Assembly: GCA_035516965.1 (NCBI GenBank) | Contig: DATIZR010000111.1 | Coordinates: 31,346-95,345 of the forward strand | Source of the DNA: Nitrospirota bacterium | GTDB taxonomy: Bacteria; Nitrospirota; UBA9217 | DNA: 64,000 nt | Direction: 5' to 3' | Part shown: piece by piece, positions 17,801-25,807 of the stretch | Numbering within the stretch: the first letter of the stretch is position 1 | How the letters are laid out: each line of letters begins with the position of its first letter | Notes under the pieces: generated by a model | Seen by the model: the letters and a program-made list of their open reading frames with translations, nothing else | Database searches by the model: none | What the model was told of the DNA's origin: nothing | Position numbers and translations under genes: made by a program

Positions 17801-19795
17801 TTCTCGGTTACCAGTCTCTTGACGAACCCTACATTCAGCACGGCGCTCAATCCGGACAGCGTGTATTCGGCCGAGAACATCGTCCGCTACATCAGGGGAG
17901 AGTGCCTGGAAACTGGCCAAACAGATAATAACGCCTGCGGCAGCACGGCGAATTCCACGTACCGGGACCGGAGGGTTACCGTTCTGGACAACAGTAATCA
18001 GAATATGGGGAACCCGAATGGCAACGTATGGAAACTGGGCGATATCATCACCTCAACGCCCCAGGTCCTCGGCAACATGTCAACGTATACCTATGATAGT
18101 AACTATAATGATAAAACCTTTTACGACTATACGCACGCCAATAATTATCTGCAGCGGTCCAGCATGGCGTTCATCGGCGCGAACGACGGCATGCTGCATG
18201 CTTTCAGGGTCGGCTATCTGAAACAAAAGACCGATCCCGGCGGGCTGGCGGACAATGTCTGGGCTCTGTTCAAGAACTTTTTCTCCGACAGCGACAGCAC
18301 CAACAACCTGCTCGGGGACGAAAAGTGGGCGTATATTCCGTTCAACGCCTTCCCCTATTTGAAATACCTTGCCGACCCCACGTACTGCCATATCTACTAT
18401 AATGACCTTCCGGTGTACCTGGTCGACGTGAGCATCGGCGGGAGCTCGGACCAGCCGACGGACACGAAGACTGCAAGCACCTGGAGAACGGTCGTCATCG
18501 GCAGCATGAGGTTCGGTGGCTGCGGAGGGGCGTCGCCCCAGTATCCGCCGACTGGCGCGAGCGCTACGGTAGGGTTCTCCGCCTTTTACGCCATCGATGT
18601 CACCGATGCTGAAAATCCGGTGCCCATGTGGGAATTCTCGGACGCGGACCTTGGCTATGCCACGAGCTATCCGGGCATCATACGGACGGGCGATGGCTCG
18701 ACCAACGGGAACTGGTACGTCGCGATCGGGTCGGGTTCTCAGAATTTGCCCAAGACCGCGCAGGACATTTCCCGGAGCACCCCAGGGTATGTCTATCTTC
18801 TCAACCTCAAGACGGGCGACCTAGTCAAGAAAATAGCCCTCGACCATAATGCGATCGTGAGCGATATCCTGTCCGTGGACATCAACAACGACTACGCATC
18901 GGAGAAGATCTATTTCGGGACATCCTATTACAGCTCAGGATGGAAGGGGAAGGTGGTCAGCATCGACATCCCGAACGCACAGTTGTCGTCGTCATCGACC
19001 ACGACGGTCCATTATCTCTTCACGGGTAATTACCCCATCACGGCGAAGCAGGACGTCGCCCTTGACGATGCCGTCCCCAGAAATACCTGGGTCTATGCAG
19101 GCTCGGGCAAGTATTTTTACGACGGCGATGCCGCAGACAGCTCGCAGCAGGTATTCATGGGGTTCAAGGACCTGGGCCTTTCATCGAACCTCACGGTCAC
19201 GGCATTCGACGACAGGACACTCACGTCGACGACGGGCAGCGTGGTCAGCGGGGCTACGGCCACGGTCTGCGCTTACGATGCCACGATCGACGGTGGAACG
19301 CAGAAGCCCAAGGGCTTCAGTCTCCAGCCCATCGTGACCGCGATTACGCCCGACACCGTGACTGCACCGTCGACAACGGGATGGTACCTGAAACTAGTTA
19401 CGACCCCGGCCGCGGAGCGAGTCATATCCCGCCCCCGGGCAGTCGGAGGCCTGGTCGACTTTCTTACCTATTTGCCCAACGGCGACCCGTGCAATGCGGG
19501 AGGAAATTCGTACCTTTATTCCGTGGGATATACCACAGGCACTGCTCCTTCGACCATCTCGATCTACAGCCCGGGTATCACGAACGGGACGACCGGCCAT
19601 GTGACGGTCGCGAAAGGCATCCTCATGGGACCCGGAGCTCCTCCGATGGGCGAGTCCATCATCATCGCGCCGAAGATCGACAACAGCAATACCTTCGGAA
19701 AGAAGGTGCAGGTATCTACGGGCGTCATCGTCGAACTGACGGACAATCCGCCCATCGACACGACATCCCGGGTCATTCACTGGCTCAGAAAATAG
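14843..19795 (+). CDS. pilY1: PilY1/PilC-like pilus tip adhesin
   Basis: Very large (1650 residues), exported: signal peptide with VVSGLCIVLAITSTAPAMAAA. A von Willebrand A-like domain contains MLDDSGSMND (DxSxS metal site, about residues 57-66). The C-terminal third is the PilC beta-propeller: blocks such as RTIFTSSKVI, AFIGANDGMLHAFRVG, YIPFNAFPYL, FYAIDVTDAENPVPMWEFSD and VYLLNLKTGDLVKKI. A SVDINNDYASEKIYFG loop near 1345 resembles the PilY1 calcium site. Residues 330-398 form a cysteine-rich, lower-GC insert with nine Cys. GAGGTG precedes the ATG. The expected role is adhesion, mechanosensing and priming of pilus extension. Confidence 0.93.
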   Translation: MNWNNSIRKGVVVSGLCIVLAITSTAPAMAAAMSDYCSVPPFLSSSQASPNVMIMLDDSGSMNDHPFTGTFNPKQFLSGYYFGYFDPTKMYKYDSVNKMWKIYSGFDPGTTYADTTQPIASGNLLNWAVTRKMEVAKKLLVGGNPGIVSGTPNPRTVTAPNTIKLYTEDDSSSNNVSFDNSTANSLVTSLSWTAPYLVPGYSDVIYPFNGNFWYKLGKNGCSSGPACSSLSLTPINTGTTTSTLYPNGDISVASNWKRMNNLTTSATGSYYTYVDETTQDSDATTIANRVDTNPVIFNYGPNTVDLSGHTIQDVNVVVTARMVDGTTGACLSTSSTTGCYLTNHNNTCNGNSCGFNNSETKCRNTQCEISGTNFGTCADRNNSGANCSWQTIGGITQCAPASTTTVATRAIQGVLSIGTGTTANWASTFTNLNNTSSTYNKYDTYTFTWSTNPATGKAWSFNDIISGASTTTLLAGFGVQNNGSDVYSGPTVSCYVNISQVYLYVDATEPSGGPYSLVVDTGQQSITGMLDTLSSGVRFGLATYGDNSNGAKVLAPVDFSNMDAIAKQTILMSANGNTPLAESEYELLNYFSQVSPKFASNDYTASKNTNNDPYYFMYSHLASHGTSTANDVYVPCAKSYILLMSDGEPTADDYKNASGGTVSKPTGFTTDRFVTGSYLDDLTLWGRTTDMRPGTCSGASSTWTFPCIPSPPDQVVVTYPIFLFGTGSAIMQSAALNGGFTGQPVSGLPPCLDPANPTKLKSGYTQNDLKACFRFASDNTSGILNPMPPWGTGDDPPITYYEGSDAYALQSSLTAAIADMMKRSASGTAVSVLTTSSRGVGSMLQAYFLPIRQEGQRQVTWTGYTQNLWLYDDLREDTNSNKQLDMTGDPNTQDKVLKMYFDPSLNQTMAARFNTRADGTSPSADASQPGTMASCIPDSTIQFSDINYLWEGGEKLALKRPSARTIFTSSKVIRGSSTTNTFTTTDFSVTSLLTNPTFSTALNPDSVYSAENIVRYIRGECLETGQTDNNACGSTANSTYRDRRVTVLDNSNQNMGNPNGNVWKLGDIITSTPQVLGNMSTYTYDSNYNDKTFYDYTHANNYLQRSSMAFIGANDGMLHAFRVGYLKQKTDPGGLADNVWALFKNFFSDSDSTNNLLGDEKWAYIPFNAFPYLKYLADPTYCHIYYNDLPVYLVDVSIGGSSDQPTDTKTASTWRTVVIGSMRFGGCGGASPQYPPTGASATVGFSAFYAIDVTDAENPVPMWEFSDADLGYATSYPGIIRTGDGSTNGNWYVAIGSGSQNLPKTAQDISRSTPGYVYLLNLKTGDLVKKIALDHNAIVSDILSVDINNDYASEKIYFGTSYYSSGWKGKVVSIDIPNAQLSSSSTTTVHYLFTGNYPITAKQDVALDDAVPRNTWVYAGSGKYFYDGDAADSSQQVFMGFKDLGLSSNLTVTAFDDRTLTSTTGSVVSGATATVCAYDATIDGGTQKPKGFSLQPIVTAITPDTVTAPSTTGWYLKLVTTPAAERVISRPRAVGGLVDFLTYLPNGDPCNAGGNSYLYSVGYTTGTAPSTISIYSPGITNGTTGHVTVAKGILMGPGAPPMGESIIIAPKIDNSNTFGKKVQVSTGVIVELTDNPPIDTTSRVIHWLRK

Positions 19796-19890
19796 GGCCT
19801 GACAATCCGGCAAGAGATCGGGATGAGGCTCCGGTCTCCGGCGCCTCATCCGCAGTTTGTTAACGGTCAGCCATATATCGAAGAGGTTAC

Positions 19891-20949
19891 GTGCAGAGAA
19901 AAAGAAAAAAATTAATCCGAGTGGAGCGAGTAGCTCCTCCGGCTGAAAAGGGCCAAAAGAAGAAGGTCTCTTTGATCGCGGCAATCGTTCTGCTTGTGAT
20001 ATCCGGCGCCTTTCTCGGCTACGCGGCTCTTCGTACCAGACCCGGAAGCAATGCGGCCGCGGTCAACGGCGGGATGCCGACGAGCCCTTCGGGATCCGAA
20101 TCGGCACGGGCATCCGGAACTCCTGGGCTGGCCTCGGCCGTCATAACGCCGGAGAATCCCACAACAGATTCGCAGCTCAGCCTCGATTATTCGGGGCAGG
20201 GGCAGGATGGCGTTGCAGCGAACTGCCGTTTCCGGTGGTATGTGAACGGGAGGGTCATCCAGGAAGGACCGTCGCCCACTCTTGCGCCGGAAAACTTTAA
20301 AAAGGGATCGATCGTATGTGCGGAGATCATCCCGGGCGATGCTTCCGGAGAGGGGACAGCCTATCGGACGCCCGAGGTTGCCATCGGCAACCGTCCGCCG
20401 GTTGTTAGTTCGGTCACGCTGGTCCCCGTCCATGCTCCCGTCGATACTGTGGTCAGGGCCGAGGTCGCAGGTCAAGACCCGGACGGGGACACGGTCAGCT
20501 ATACCTACCAGTGGGGATTGAACGGGAAGTACGTCACAGGCCCGGGAAAAGAAAACACCTTCTCGACCGCCGGACTGCATAAGAAGGACAAGCTTTATGT
20601 CACGGTTACCCCGTCCGACGGCTATAGTACGGGAGCGCCAAAAGCCTCGGATATCAGCTTTCTGTCCAATTCTGCTCCCCGGATCACCTCTTCGCCGAAT
20701 TATGAGATCGTGAACGGGCTGTACACCTACCAGGTGACCGCTGTGGATCCCGACAACGACAGCATCACCTTTAGCCTTCTGAAAGGGCCGCAGGGAATGA
20801 CGATCGACAGTGCCAGCGGCCTGATACGCTGGGAGACGCCGAAGGACGCGGCAGGGAGGCAGGAGATCCCGATAAAGATCTCCGCAGACGACGGAGACGG
20901 CGGCACTACTTATCAGGATTTTTCGATAATACTCGAAATGAAACAATAA
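19891..20949 (+). CDS. Membrane-anchored Ig/cadherin-like repeat protein, unknown function
   Basis: 352 residues. A basic cytoplasmic N-terminus (RKRKKLIRVERV) and one membrane helix (about 27-45) are followed by a Ser/Gly linker and three beta-rich repeats: about 75-170 (ITPENPTTDSQLSLDY), 172-260 (QDPDGDTVSYTYQW) and 262-352 (VDPDNDSITFSL, ending in a GLIRWETP block typical of putative-Ig He_PIG domains). Such domains mediate surface or periplasmic protein contacts. GTG start at 19891 with AGAGG upstream. It lies just after the PilY1 gene, so a pilus-related role is likely but unproven. Confidence 0.72.
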   Translation: MQRKRKKLIRVERVAPPAEKGQKKKVSLIAAIVLLVISGAFLGYAALRTRPGSNAAAVNGGMPTSPSGSESARASGTPGLASAVITPENPTTDSQLSLDYSGQGQDGVAANCRFRWYVNGRVIQEGPSPTLAPENFKKGSIVCAEIIPGDASGEGTAYRTPEVAIGNRPPVVSSVTLVPVHAPVDTVVRAEVAGQDPDGDTVSYTYQWGLNGKYVTGPGKENTFSTAGLHKKDKLYVTVTPSDGYSTGAPKASDISFLSNSAPRITSSPNYEIVNGLYTYQVTAVDPDNDSITFSLLKGPQGMTIDSASGLIRWETPKDAAGRQEIPIKISADDGDGGTTYQDFSIILEMKQ

Positions 20950-20982
20950 GTTCACTGCTTCCTATTTCACGCCGCTTTTGTA

Positions 20983-21011
20983 TTGAAATTTCCCTCCCAT
21001 TCACGTAGTAT
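20983..21011 (+). promoter_or_regulatory. Sigma-70 promoter for maf
   Basis: TTGAAA (20983-20988), 17-base spacer, TAGTAT (21006-21011), giving a leader of about 55 bases to the maf start. Confidence 0.65.
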
Positions 21012-21072
21012 CGGTCTCTCGCTTGCAGATCCGTTCACAACGCGAACTATCAAAAATGAAGGAAACACAGGA

Positions 21073-21654
21073 ATGGCAGAGCAAAAGATCATCCTCGCAT
21101 CGGCCTCGCCGCGCCGGCGTGATCTGTTGCAGCAGATCGGGTTGACGTTCACCATCGACTCGGCTGACGTGGATGAGACCCTTCTCCCGGGGGAGGGACC
21201 CGAACCGTACGCGGTGCGTGTCGCGCTCGACAAGGCCCGGGTGGCCGCGGCGAAGGCCGGGTCGGGGATCGTCATTGCCGCGGACACGATCGTTGTCCTG
21301 AACGAACTGATCCTCGGCAAGCCCGCCGATGCCGGTGAGGCGGTGCGGATGCTGTCCCTGCTTTCAGGCAGGCGCCACAGCGTGATCACGGGCCTTGCGG
21401 TCATGGATGCGCTCTCGGGTATGACCCGCTCTGCGGTGTCCGTGACTTCGGTCTGGTTCAGGCAGCTTAGCCAGTCCGAGATCAGGTCTTATGTGATTTC
21501 CGGAGAGCCCCTGGACAAGGCAGGCGCCTACGGCATTCAGGAAAAGGGTGCGCTGCTGGTGGACCGGATCGAGGGGTGTTATTTCAACGTTGTCGGTCTT
21601 CCTCTTTCCTTGCTCGGAAAGATGCTCCCTGAGTTCGGGGTCACTCTTTTTTGA
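21073..21654 (+). CDS. maf: Maf-family nucleoside triphosphate pyrophosphatase
   Basis: House-cleaning enzyme that hydrolyses dTTP/UTP or modified nucleotides. 193 residues. The phosphate-binding N-terminus ILASASPRRRDLLQQIG is diagnostic, with VAADTIV-like IAADTIVVLNELILGKP, and the C-terminal GAYGIQEKGALLVDRIEGCYFNVVGLP motif (in part). ATG 21073 is preceded by GAAGGAAA and matches the family N-terminus; an in-frame ATG at 20983 lies inside the promoter and is rejected. It has its own promoter. Confidence 0.94.
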   Translation: MAEQKIILASASPRRRDLLQQIGLTFTIDSADVDETLLPGEGPEPYAVRVALDKARVAAAKAGSGIVIAADTIVVLNELILGKPADAGEAVRMLSLLSGRRHSVITGLAVMDALSGMTRSAVSVTSVWFRQLSQSEIRSYVISGEPLDKAGAYGIQEKGALLVDRIEGCYFNVVGLPLSLLGKMLPEFGVTLF

Positions 21655-21754
21655 ACGCCGGCATTGGTTCGTTCTCCCTGCAGCAGCGGGCCCCCACGGA
21701 TCCCTTACCCGCCTTGGCGGCCAAAAAGAAGAACAAAAAAATAGTGTAAGCAGC

Positions 21755-21783
21755 TTGACAAGCATCGATTATCATTCTAAACT
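21755..21783 (+). promoter_or_regulatory. Sigma-70 promoter for LuxR-type regulator
   Basis: TTGACA (21755-21760), 17-base spacer, TAAACT (21778-21783). The regulator's GTG lies 34 bases further on. Confidence 0.75.
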
Positions 21784-21816
21784 ATTAGATAGACTAAAGT
21801 ATGGGGGTGATATATT

Positions 21817-22461
21817 GTGGCTGCTATTCGAGTAATGGTTGTGGAAAATGATCCGGGACAGGCGGACATGATAAAAGCGGCCTTGGATCAGCACGAGGAC
21901 TTTGAAATAACAGCGATTGCAACAACAAGGGAAGCGGCGCTCAGGCAGATCGCGACCGGGCCCGATGTAGTGATCCTGAACCCTGAAGTGCTGAAGCAGC
22001 ACACCCTTTCCCGCTTCCTGCATTCGCTGCAGACGAGGTCCCAGGCATCCCGAGTGATCTGTGTGCTGAAAGAGTCACCGACCGAGGAGAGCGCCATTTC
22101 GGACATCAAGGCGGGCATTCGAGGAATTCTCAAGATTGGCGACCCACCGTCCATCATCGCCAAGGCCGTACGTTCCGTCCATGAGGGAGAGATCTGGGCC
22201 GAGCGCAGGATTCTCGAAAAGGGCATTGCCAAGCCGATGCTTCTGCCCGAGACGCTTCAGACCCATGTGCCCGGACTGCCGCCGCTCACGACTAGGGAGA
22301 TGGAGATGCTGACCCTGGTGCTGCAGGGCGCGACAAACAGGGAAATCGCCGACAGGAGCAGTATCAGCGAGCGAACGGTAAAGACCCATCTGTATCGCGT
22401 TTACCGGAAACTCAGGGTCAAGAGCAGGACCAAGGCTATCGCACTCTTGTCTCATGCCTAG
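21817..22461 (+). CDS. NarL/LuxR-type response regulator with degenerate receiver
   Basis: 214 residues: receiver-like domain (about 1-125) and a LuxR helix-turn-helix (about 150-214: LTTREMEMLTLVLQGATNREIADRSSISERTVKTHLYRVYRKL). The acidic pocket END (residues 10-12) and a lysine in GILKIG (Lys106) are kept, but the phosphoacceptor position reads VVILNPEV, with Asn55 in place of Asp. It is probably a phosphorylation-independent regulator or controlled by ligand. GTG start preceded by GGGGGTG; its own promoter and a terminator make it monocistronic. Target genes are unknown. Confidence 0.9.
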   Translation: MAAIRVMVVENDPGQADMIKAALDQHEDFEITAIATTREAALRQIATGPDVVILNPEVLKQHTLSRFLHSLQTRSQASRVICVLKESPTEESAISDIKAGIRGILKIGDPPSIIAKAVRSVHEGEIWAERRILEKGIAKPMLLPETLQTHVPGLPPLTTREMEMLTLVLQGATNREIADRSSISERTVKTHLYRVYRKLRVKSRTKAIALLSHA

Positions 22462-22591
22462 TTCGGCCTGAGAAGACGGTTCTCCTCACAATATCCGCTC
22501 AGGGGATGATGAACAAAAAGCCGTGGGCGTGGGGGAGAGAGCCTGTATTGTCATGTCATGGATTTATTACATAGCTTTAAACAGGACTTTT

Positions 22592-22625
22592 GGCGCCCCA
22601 AGGTAAGAAGGGGCGCCTTTTTATT
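22592..22625 (+). terminator. Rho-independent terminator after regulator gene
   Basis: A perfect 8-bp stem GGCGCCCC/GGGGCGCC (22592-22599, 22610-22617) with a ten-base loop, then TTTTTATT. The 130 bases between the regulator stop and this stem contain no gene I can support. Confidence 0.85.
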
Positions 22626-22642
22626 CTACTCTGTGCGCGGGC

Positions 22643-22671
22643 TTGACCATCCGCCGGAATCACGGTATGAT
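22643..22671 (+). promoter_or_regulatory. Sigma-70 promoter five bases before M48 gene (leaderless candidate)
   Basis: TTGACC (22643-22648), 17-base spacer, TATGAT (22666-22671). Only five bases separate it from the ATG at 22677 and no Shine-Dalgarno exists, so the transcript probably begins at or near the start codon. Confidence 0.7.
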
Positions 22672-22676
22672 GGCAT

Positions 22677-23951
22677 ATGCTTCTCACGTCTATCATCCTG
22701 CTCCTCTATCTGCTGTTTATCGGCATCGGCTACTGGCTGAAATATCTGAATCTCTCCTATTTAAAGAAGCATGGCAGCAGCGTGCCTCTCGAATTCGAGG
22801 GAGCGATCGATCCGGAACTCCTCCGGAAGATATCCGCCTACACCATTGAGAACAGCCGTGCCGGCCTTGCAGAATCTATCGTCAGCAATGCGATCCTGCT
22901 CGTTTTCCTCTTTGGCGGGCTGCTCGGCCTGTATGACCGATGGATCGCCTCCCTGAGTTCATCATTCAGAACCTCGGGCCTGCTGTTCGCTCTCTGTCTC
23001 TATCTGGCCCAAACGGCCATCGACCTGCCCTTCAGCATCTACCATCATTTCACGCTGGAAGAGCGGTATGGCTTCAATACCATGACGGTCCGGCTCTGGC
23101 TCACGGACCTGGTCAAGTCTCTCGCGATCTCGCTGGTCCTGGGGGGGCTGGTCATTGCCGCGACACTTACGCTGGTCTCAGCCAGCCCGTCCTGGTGGTG
23201 GTTCTGGGTCTGGGCATTCCTGCTTGCGGCGGGCGTGTTCCTGATGTACATTTCGCCGACCCTGATCGAACCGCTCTTCTTCAAGTTCGAGACCGTGAAG
23301 GCGGAAGGGCTGGAAGAGGGGATCCGCGAATTGATGGCCCGCGCCGGCCTTACGGTGAGCCGTGTGTTCCAGGTGGACGCATCGCGCAGAAGCCGTCATT
23401 CAAACGCCTATTTCACGGGCATCGGCCGGGTAAAGCGGATCGTCCTCTTTGATACGCTGATCCAGCAGATGTCCCGCGAGGAAATCCTCGCCGTCCTCGC
23501 CCACGAGGCGGGGCATTGGAAGAGGAAACATGTGCTTAAGCGGATCGTTCTGACCGAGACATTTGCATTCGTCGGCCTGTTCGTTGCGTACCATCTCGTC
23601 CGGTGGAGCGGTCTTCCCGGCCTCATCGGCTTGCAGCAGGCTTCGTTCTACGCCCGGGCCATGATCGTTATTTTCCTGGGCTCCCTGGTAACCTTCCCGC
23701 TTACGCCCCTGTTCAGCCATCTTTCGCGGCGCGATGAACACGAAGCGGACCGGTTTGCAGCGGAGCTTTCCGGCAATCCCGAAGCCATGGCCTCATCGCT
23801 CGTCAAGCTCTCGCGCGAGAACCTGTCCAACCTTCACCCGCACCCCCTGTACGCTGCCTTCTTTTACTCGCATCCGCCGGTAGTTGAGCGGATCAGAAGC
23901 CTGAAAGGACAGAACGCAGAAGACAGGGGACAGAAGGCAGAAGCCGGATAA
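22677..23951 (+). CDS. M48 family (Ste24/CAAX-type) membrane metallopeptidase
   Basis: Integral membrane zinc protease, 424 residues. Several hydrophobic helices (about 3-20, 62-82, 100-118, 148-168, 172-195, 300-320, 335-352) and the catalytic HEAGH motif near residue 276, with a further zinc-binding region DEHEADRFA (about 360). The N-terminal DLPFSIYHHFTLEERYGFN block is characteristic of Ste24 proteases. Bacterial homologues take part in membrane protein quality control; the substrate is unknown. The last 15 residues (KGQNAEDRGQKAEAG) are encoded by a purine-rich repeat and are probably not conserved. Confidence 0.93.
   Translation: MLLTSIILLLYLLFIGIGYWLKYLNLSYLKKHGSSVPLEFEGAIDPELLRKISAYTIENSRAGLAESIVSNAILLVFLFGGLLGLYDRWIASLSSSFRTSGLLFALCLYLAQTAIDLPFSIYHHFTLEERYGFNTMTVRLWLTDLVKSLAISLVLGGLVIAATLTLVSASPSWWWFWVWAFLLAAGVFLMYISPTLIEPLFFKFETVKAEGLEEGIRELMARAGLTVSRVFQVDASRRSRHSNAYFTGIGRVKRIVLFDTLIQQMSREEILAVLAHEAGHWKRKHVLKRIVLTETFAFVGLFVAYHLVRWSGLPGLIGLQQASFYARAMIVIFLGSLVTFPLTPLFSHLSRRDEHEADRFAAELSGNPEAMASSLVKLSRENLSNLHPHPLYAAFFYSHPPVVERIRSLKGQNAEDRGQKAEAG
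23906..23947 (+). repeat. Purine-rich imperfect repeat at 3' end of M48 gene
   Basis: Tandem variants of AGGACAGAACGCAG, AGACAGGGGACAG and AAGGCAGAAG. The core AGACAGGGGAC-GAAGG type also occurs inside the MEMO gene at 10201-10216. Confidence 0.5.
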
Positions 23952-24017
23952 GAGACAAGCTTCATTGCATTTCGTCAGTCATCCGGCTATTTGTGAGATC
24001 TGCTCAGTTTTTTCCAA

Positions 24018-24046
24018 TTGACCGCTGTTGCGCCGATATGTTATTG
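24018..24046 (+). promoter_or_regulatory. Sigma-70 promoter seven bases before phosphatase gene (leaderless candidate)
   Basis: TTGACC (24018-24023), 17-base spacer, TTATTG (24041-24046), then seven bases to the ATG at 24054. No Shine-Dalgarno is present. It would drive the whole partner-switch/mla operon. Confidence 0.6.
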
Positions 24047-24053
24047 TTTCTCC

Positions 24054-25337
24054 ATGGCAAAGTCCGCTGCGATCATCCGGCTCGAACAGAAGATACAGCG
24101 CCTTCATACCCTCATCGACGTCAACAGCCTCATCAGTTCCTCGCTCAACCTGGACCAGATCCTCGAGAACGTGATGACCATATCGAAGCAGGTCATGAAT
24201 GCCGATGCGTCCAGCCTGATGCTGATCGACGAGAAGACGAACGAGCTCGTGTACCAGGTGGCCCTGGGGAGCGTCGGCGAGAAGCTCAAGCAGGAGTTCC
24301 GGCTCAATCTGGGGCAGGGGATCGCGGGAACGGTGGCGCAGGAAGGGAAGCCACTCCTGCTCGAGGACGCCTATACCCACCCGAAGTTCTTCCGAGGCCA
24401 TGACGAGGCGACCGGCTACCGCACGAAATCCATGATCACGGTGCCGCTCATGGTCGGCGACCGGATCACCGGCGTTGCCCAGGTGATAAACCGGCTGGAT
24501 GACAGGCCCTTTGACAAGGATGACCTGGAGCTCTTCATCGCGCTCTGCAGCATGGCGGCGATCGCGATCGAGAACGCAAAAATGCACCGCAGCCTCATGG
24601 AGAAGCAGCGGCTCGTGAAGGACATGGAATTCGCCCGGACCGTGCAGGAGAGCTTCCTCCCGCAGCAGGCGCCGGAGATCGCGAACTACCGCTTCAGTGC
24701 CCACTACACGCCGGCCCAGGAAGTGGGCGGTGATTTCTATGATTTTATCCGCCTCGACCGGGAGCGGACCGGCATCGTGATCGGCGACGTCTCGGGCAAG
24801 GGGGTTCCCGCGGCCCTTTACATGGCCAAGCTCGGGAGCGATCTCAGGACCCTTGCCTTCACCGAAGGGGACCCGGCGTCGGCGCTCCGGCAGCTGAATG
24901 CCGTCCTGGTCGAGCGGGGCCGGCGAGGCATGTTCGCCACGCTGCTCTATATCGAGCTCGATTCCGCGGCAGGGTCCGTCACCCTGTCCAACGCAGGGCA
25001 TTTGCCGCCGCTCGTTAGAAAAGCAGGCGGTGCGGTGGAGAGGCTGTCCGGGGCCGGTGGTGCGCCGCTCGGCATTCTCGGAGGTATTCAGTTCGGACAG
25101 GAAACGAAGACCCTGGAGCCGGGCGACCTGATGGTCCTTTACACGGACGGGATCATCGAGGCCATGAATGCCGCTGGCGAGCAGTACGGGTATGAACGCT
25201 TCGAAGAGATCGTCCGCGCGGGCCCGTCTGATCCTGATGCCGTGAAATCGGCGATCCTTGCCGACGTGAATCGTTTTACCGGACTGAGCCCGCAGCATGA
25301 CGATATGACGCTTGTCTGCTTCGGGGCGCTGACGTAA
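24054..25337 (+). CDS. GAF-domain PP2C (SpoIIE/RsbU-type) serine phosphatase
   Basis: Cytoplasmic, 427 residues. A GAF sensor (about 20-175: LDQILENVMTISKQV, LNLGQGIAGTVAQEG, MITVPLMVGDRITGVAQVIN) is followed by a short coiled linker (EFARTVQESFLPQQAP) and a PP2C-like phosphatase (about 205-427) with the metal-binding GGDFYDF, GDVSGKGVPAAL and HDDMTLV motifs intact. Such enzymes dephosphorylate a STAS antagonist protein in response to a signal read by the GAF domain. The start ATG 24054 gives MAKSAAIIRLEQ; an upstream in-frame TTG overlaps the promoter. It heads an apparent operon with kinase, STAS and mla genes. Confidence 0.93.
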   Translation: MAKSAAIIRLEQKIQRLHTLIDVNSLISSSLNLDQILENVMTISKQVMNADASSLMLIDEKTNELVYQVALGSVGEKLKQEFRLNLGQGIAGTVAQEGKPLLLEDAYTHPKFFRGHDEATGYRTKSMITVPLMVGDRITGVAQVINRLDDRPFDKDDLELFIALCSMAAIAIENAKMHRSLMEKQRLVKDMEFARTVQESFLPQQAPEIANYRFSAHYTPAQEVGGDFYDFIRLDRERTGIVIGDVSGKGVPAALYMAKLGSDLRTLAFTEGDPASALRQLNAVLVERGRRGMFATLLYIELDSAAGSVTLSNAGHLPPLVRKAGGAVERLSGAGGAPLGILGGIQFGQETKTLEPGDLMVLYTDGIIEAMNAAGEQYGYERFEEIVRAGPSDPDAVKSAILADVNRFTGLSPQHDDMTLVCFGALT

Positions 25338-25360
25338 CGGAACACCAGGATGGAAAACCG

Positions 25361-25795
25361 ATGGCGGACAGCAAACAACGGGGTCCCGACGTCGTCTCCC
25401 TCACCGTCCCGAGCCACCCCAAGTTCCTCTATGTGGTGCGGAGCGCGGCCTATCCCGTTGTGATTGAAGCAGGCTTCAGCAGAAAAGAGGCACGCAGGAT
25501 CGTTCTCGCCCTCGATGAGGCATGCTCCAACATCATCCGGCATGCCTATGAGGGCGATCCGGAGGGGAAGATCTCCCTTACCCTGACCGTGACCGGCACC
25601 GAGCTCCTCATAGAGCTCCGGGACACGGGCAAGCAGGTGGATATAACGAAGATCGCCCCGCGTGATTTGAAGGACATCCGGCCGGGCGGGCTCGGCACGC
25701 ATTTCATCAATGCCGTGTTCGACACGGTGCGGTATGATACCAGCGGGCGGGAAGGAACGCTGCTGACGCTGCAGAAGAAGAGACCGTGCGCTTGA
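25361..25795 (+). CDS. RsbW/SpoIIAB-like anti-sigma-type serine kinase
   Basis: 144-residue GHKL ATPase. N-box DEACSNIIRHAYEG (about 52-65), G1 box ELRDTGK and G2 box PGGLGTHFI are all present, as in RsbW-type kinases that phosphorylate a STAS partner and may sequester a second target. It lies 23 bases after the phosphatase and 12 bases before the STAS gene, completing a partner-switching triad. No sigma factor gene follows; instead the operon continues into an Mla transporter. The start ATG at 25361 has only a weak AGGA upstream. Confidence 0.93.
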   Translation: MADSKQRGPDVVSLTVPSHPKFLYVVRSAAYPVVIEAGFSRKEARRIVLALDEACSNIIRHAYEGDPEGKISLTLTVTGTELLIELRDTGKQVDITKIAPRDLKDIRPGGLGTHFINAVFDTVRYDTSGREGTLLTLQKKRPCA

Positions 25796-25807
25796 CGGGA
25801 GAGCGGC

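Noticed and set aside
10525..21000. Pilus cluster as a recently acquired island
   Set aside because: Apart from AT-rich gaps and the PilY1 insert, composition resembles the flanks, and there are no boundaries such as direct repeats, tRNA or mobility genes.
20983..21072. Upstream start for maf adding 30 residues
   Set aside because: The added part overlaps a sigma-70 promoter and the family N-terminus starts at 21073.
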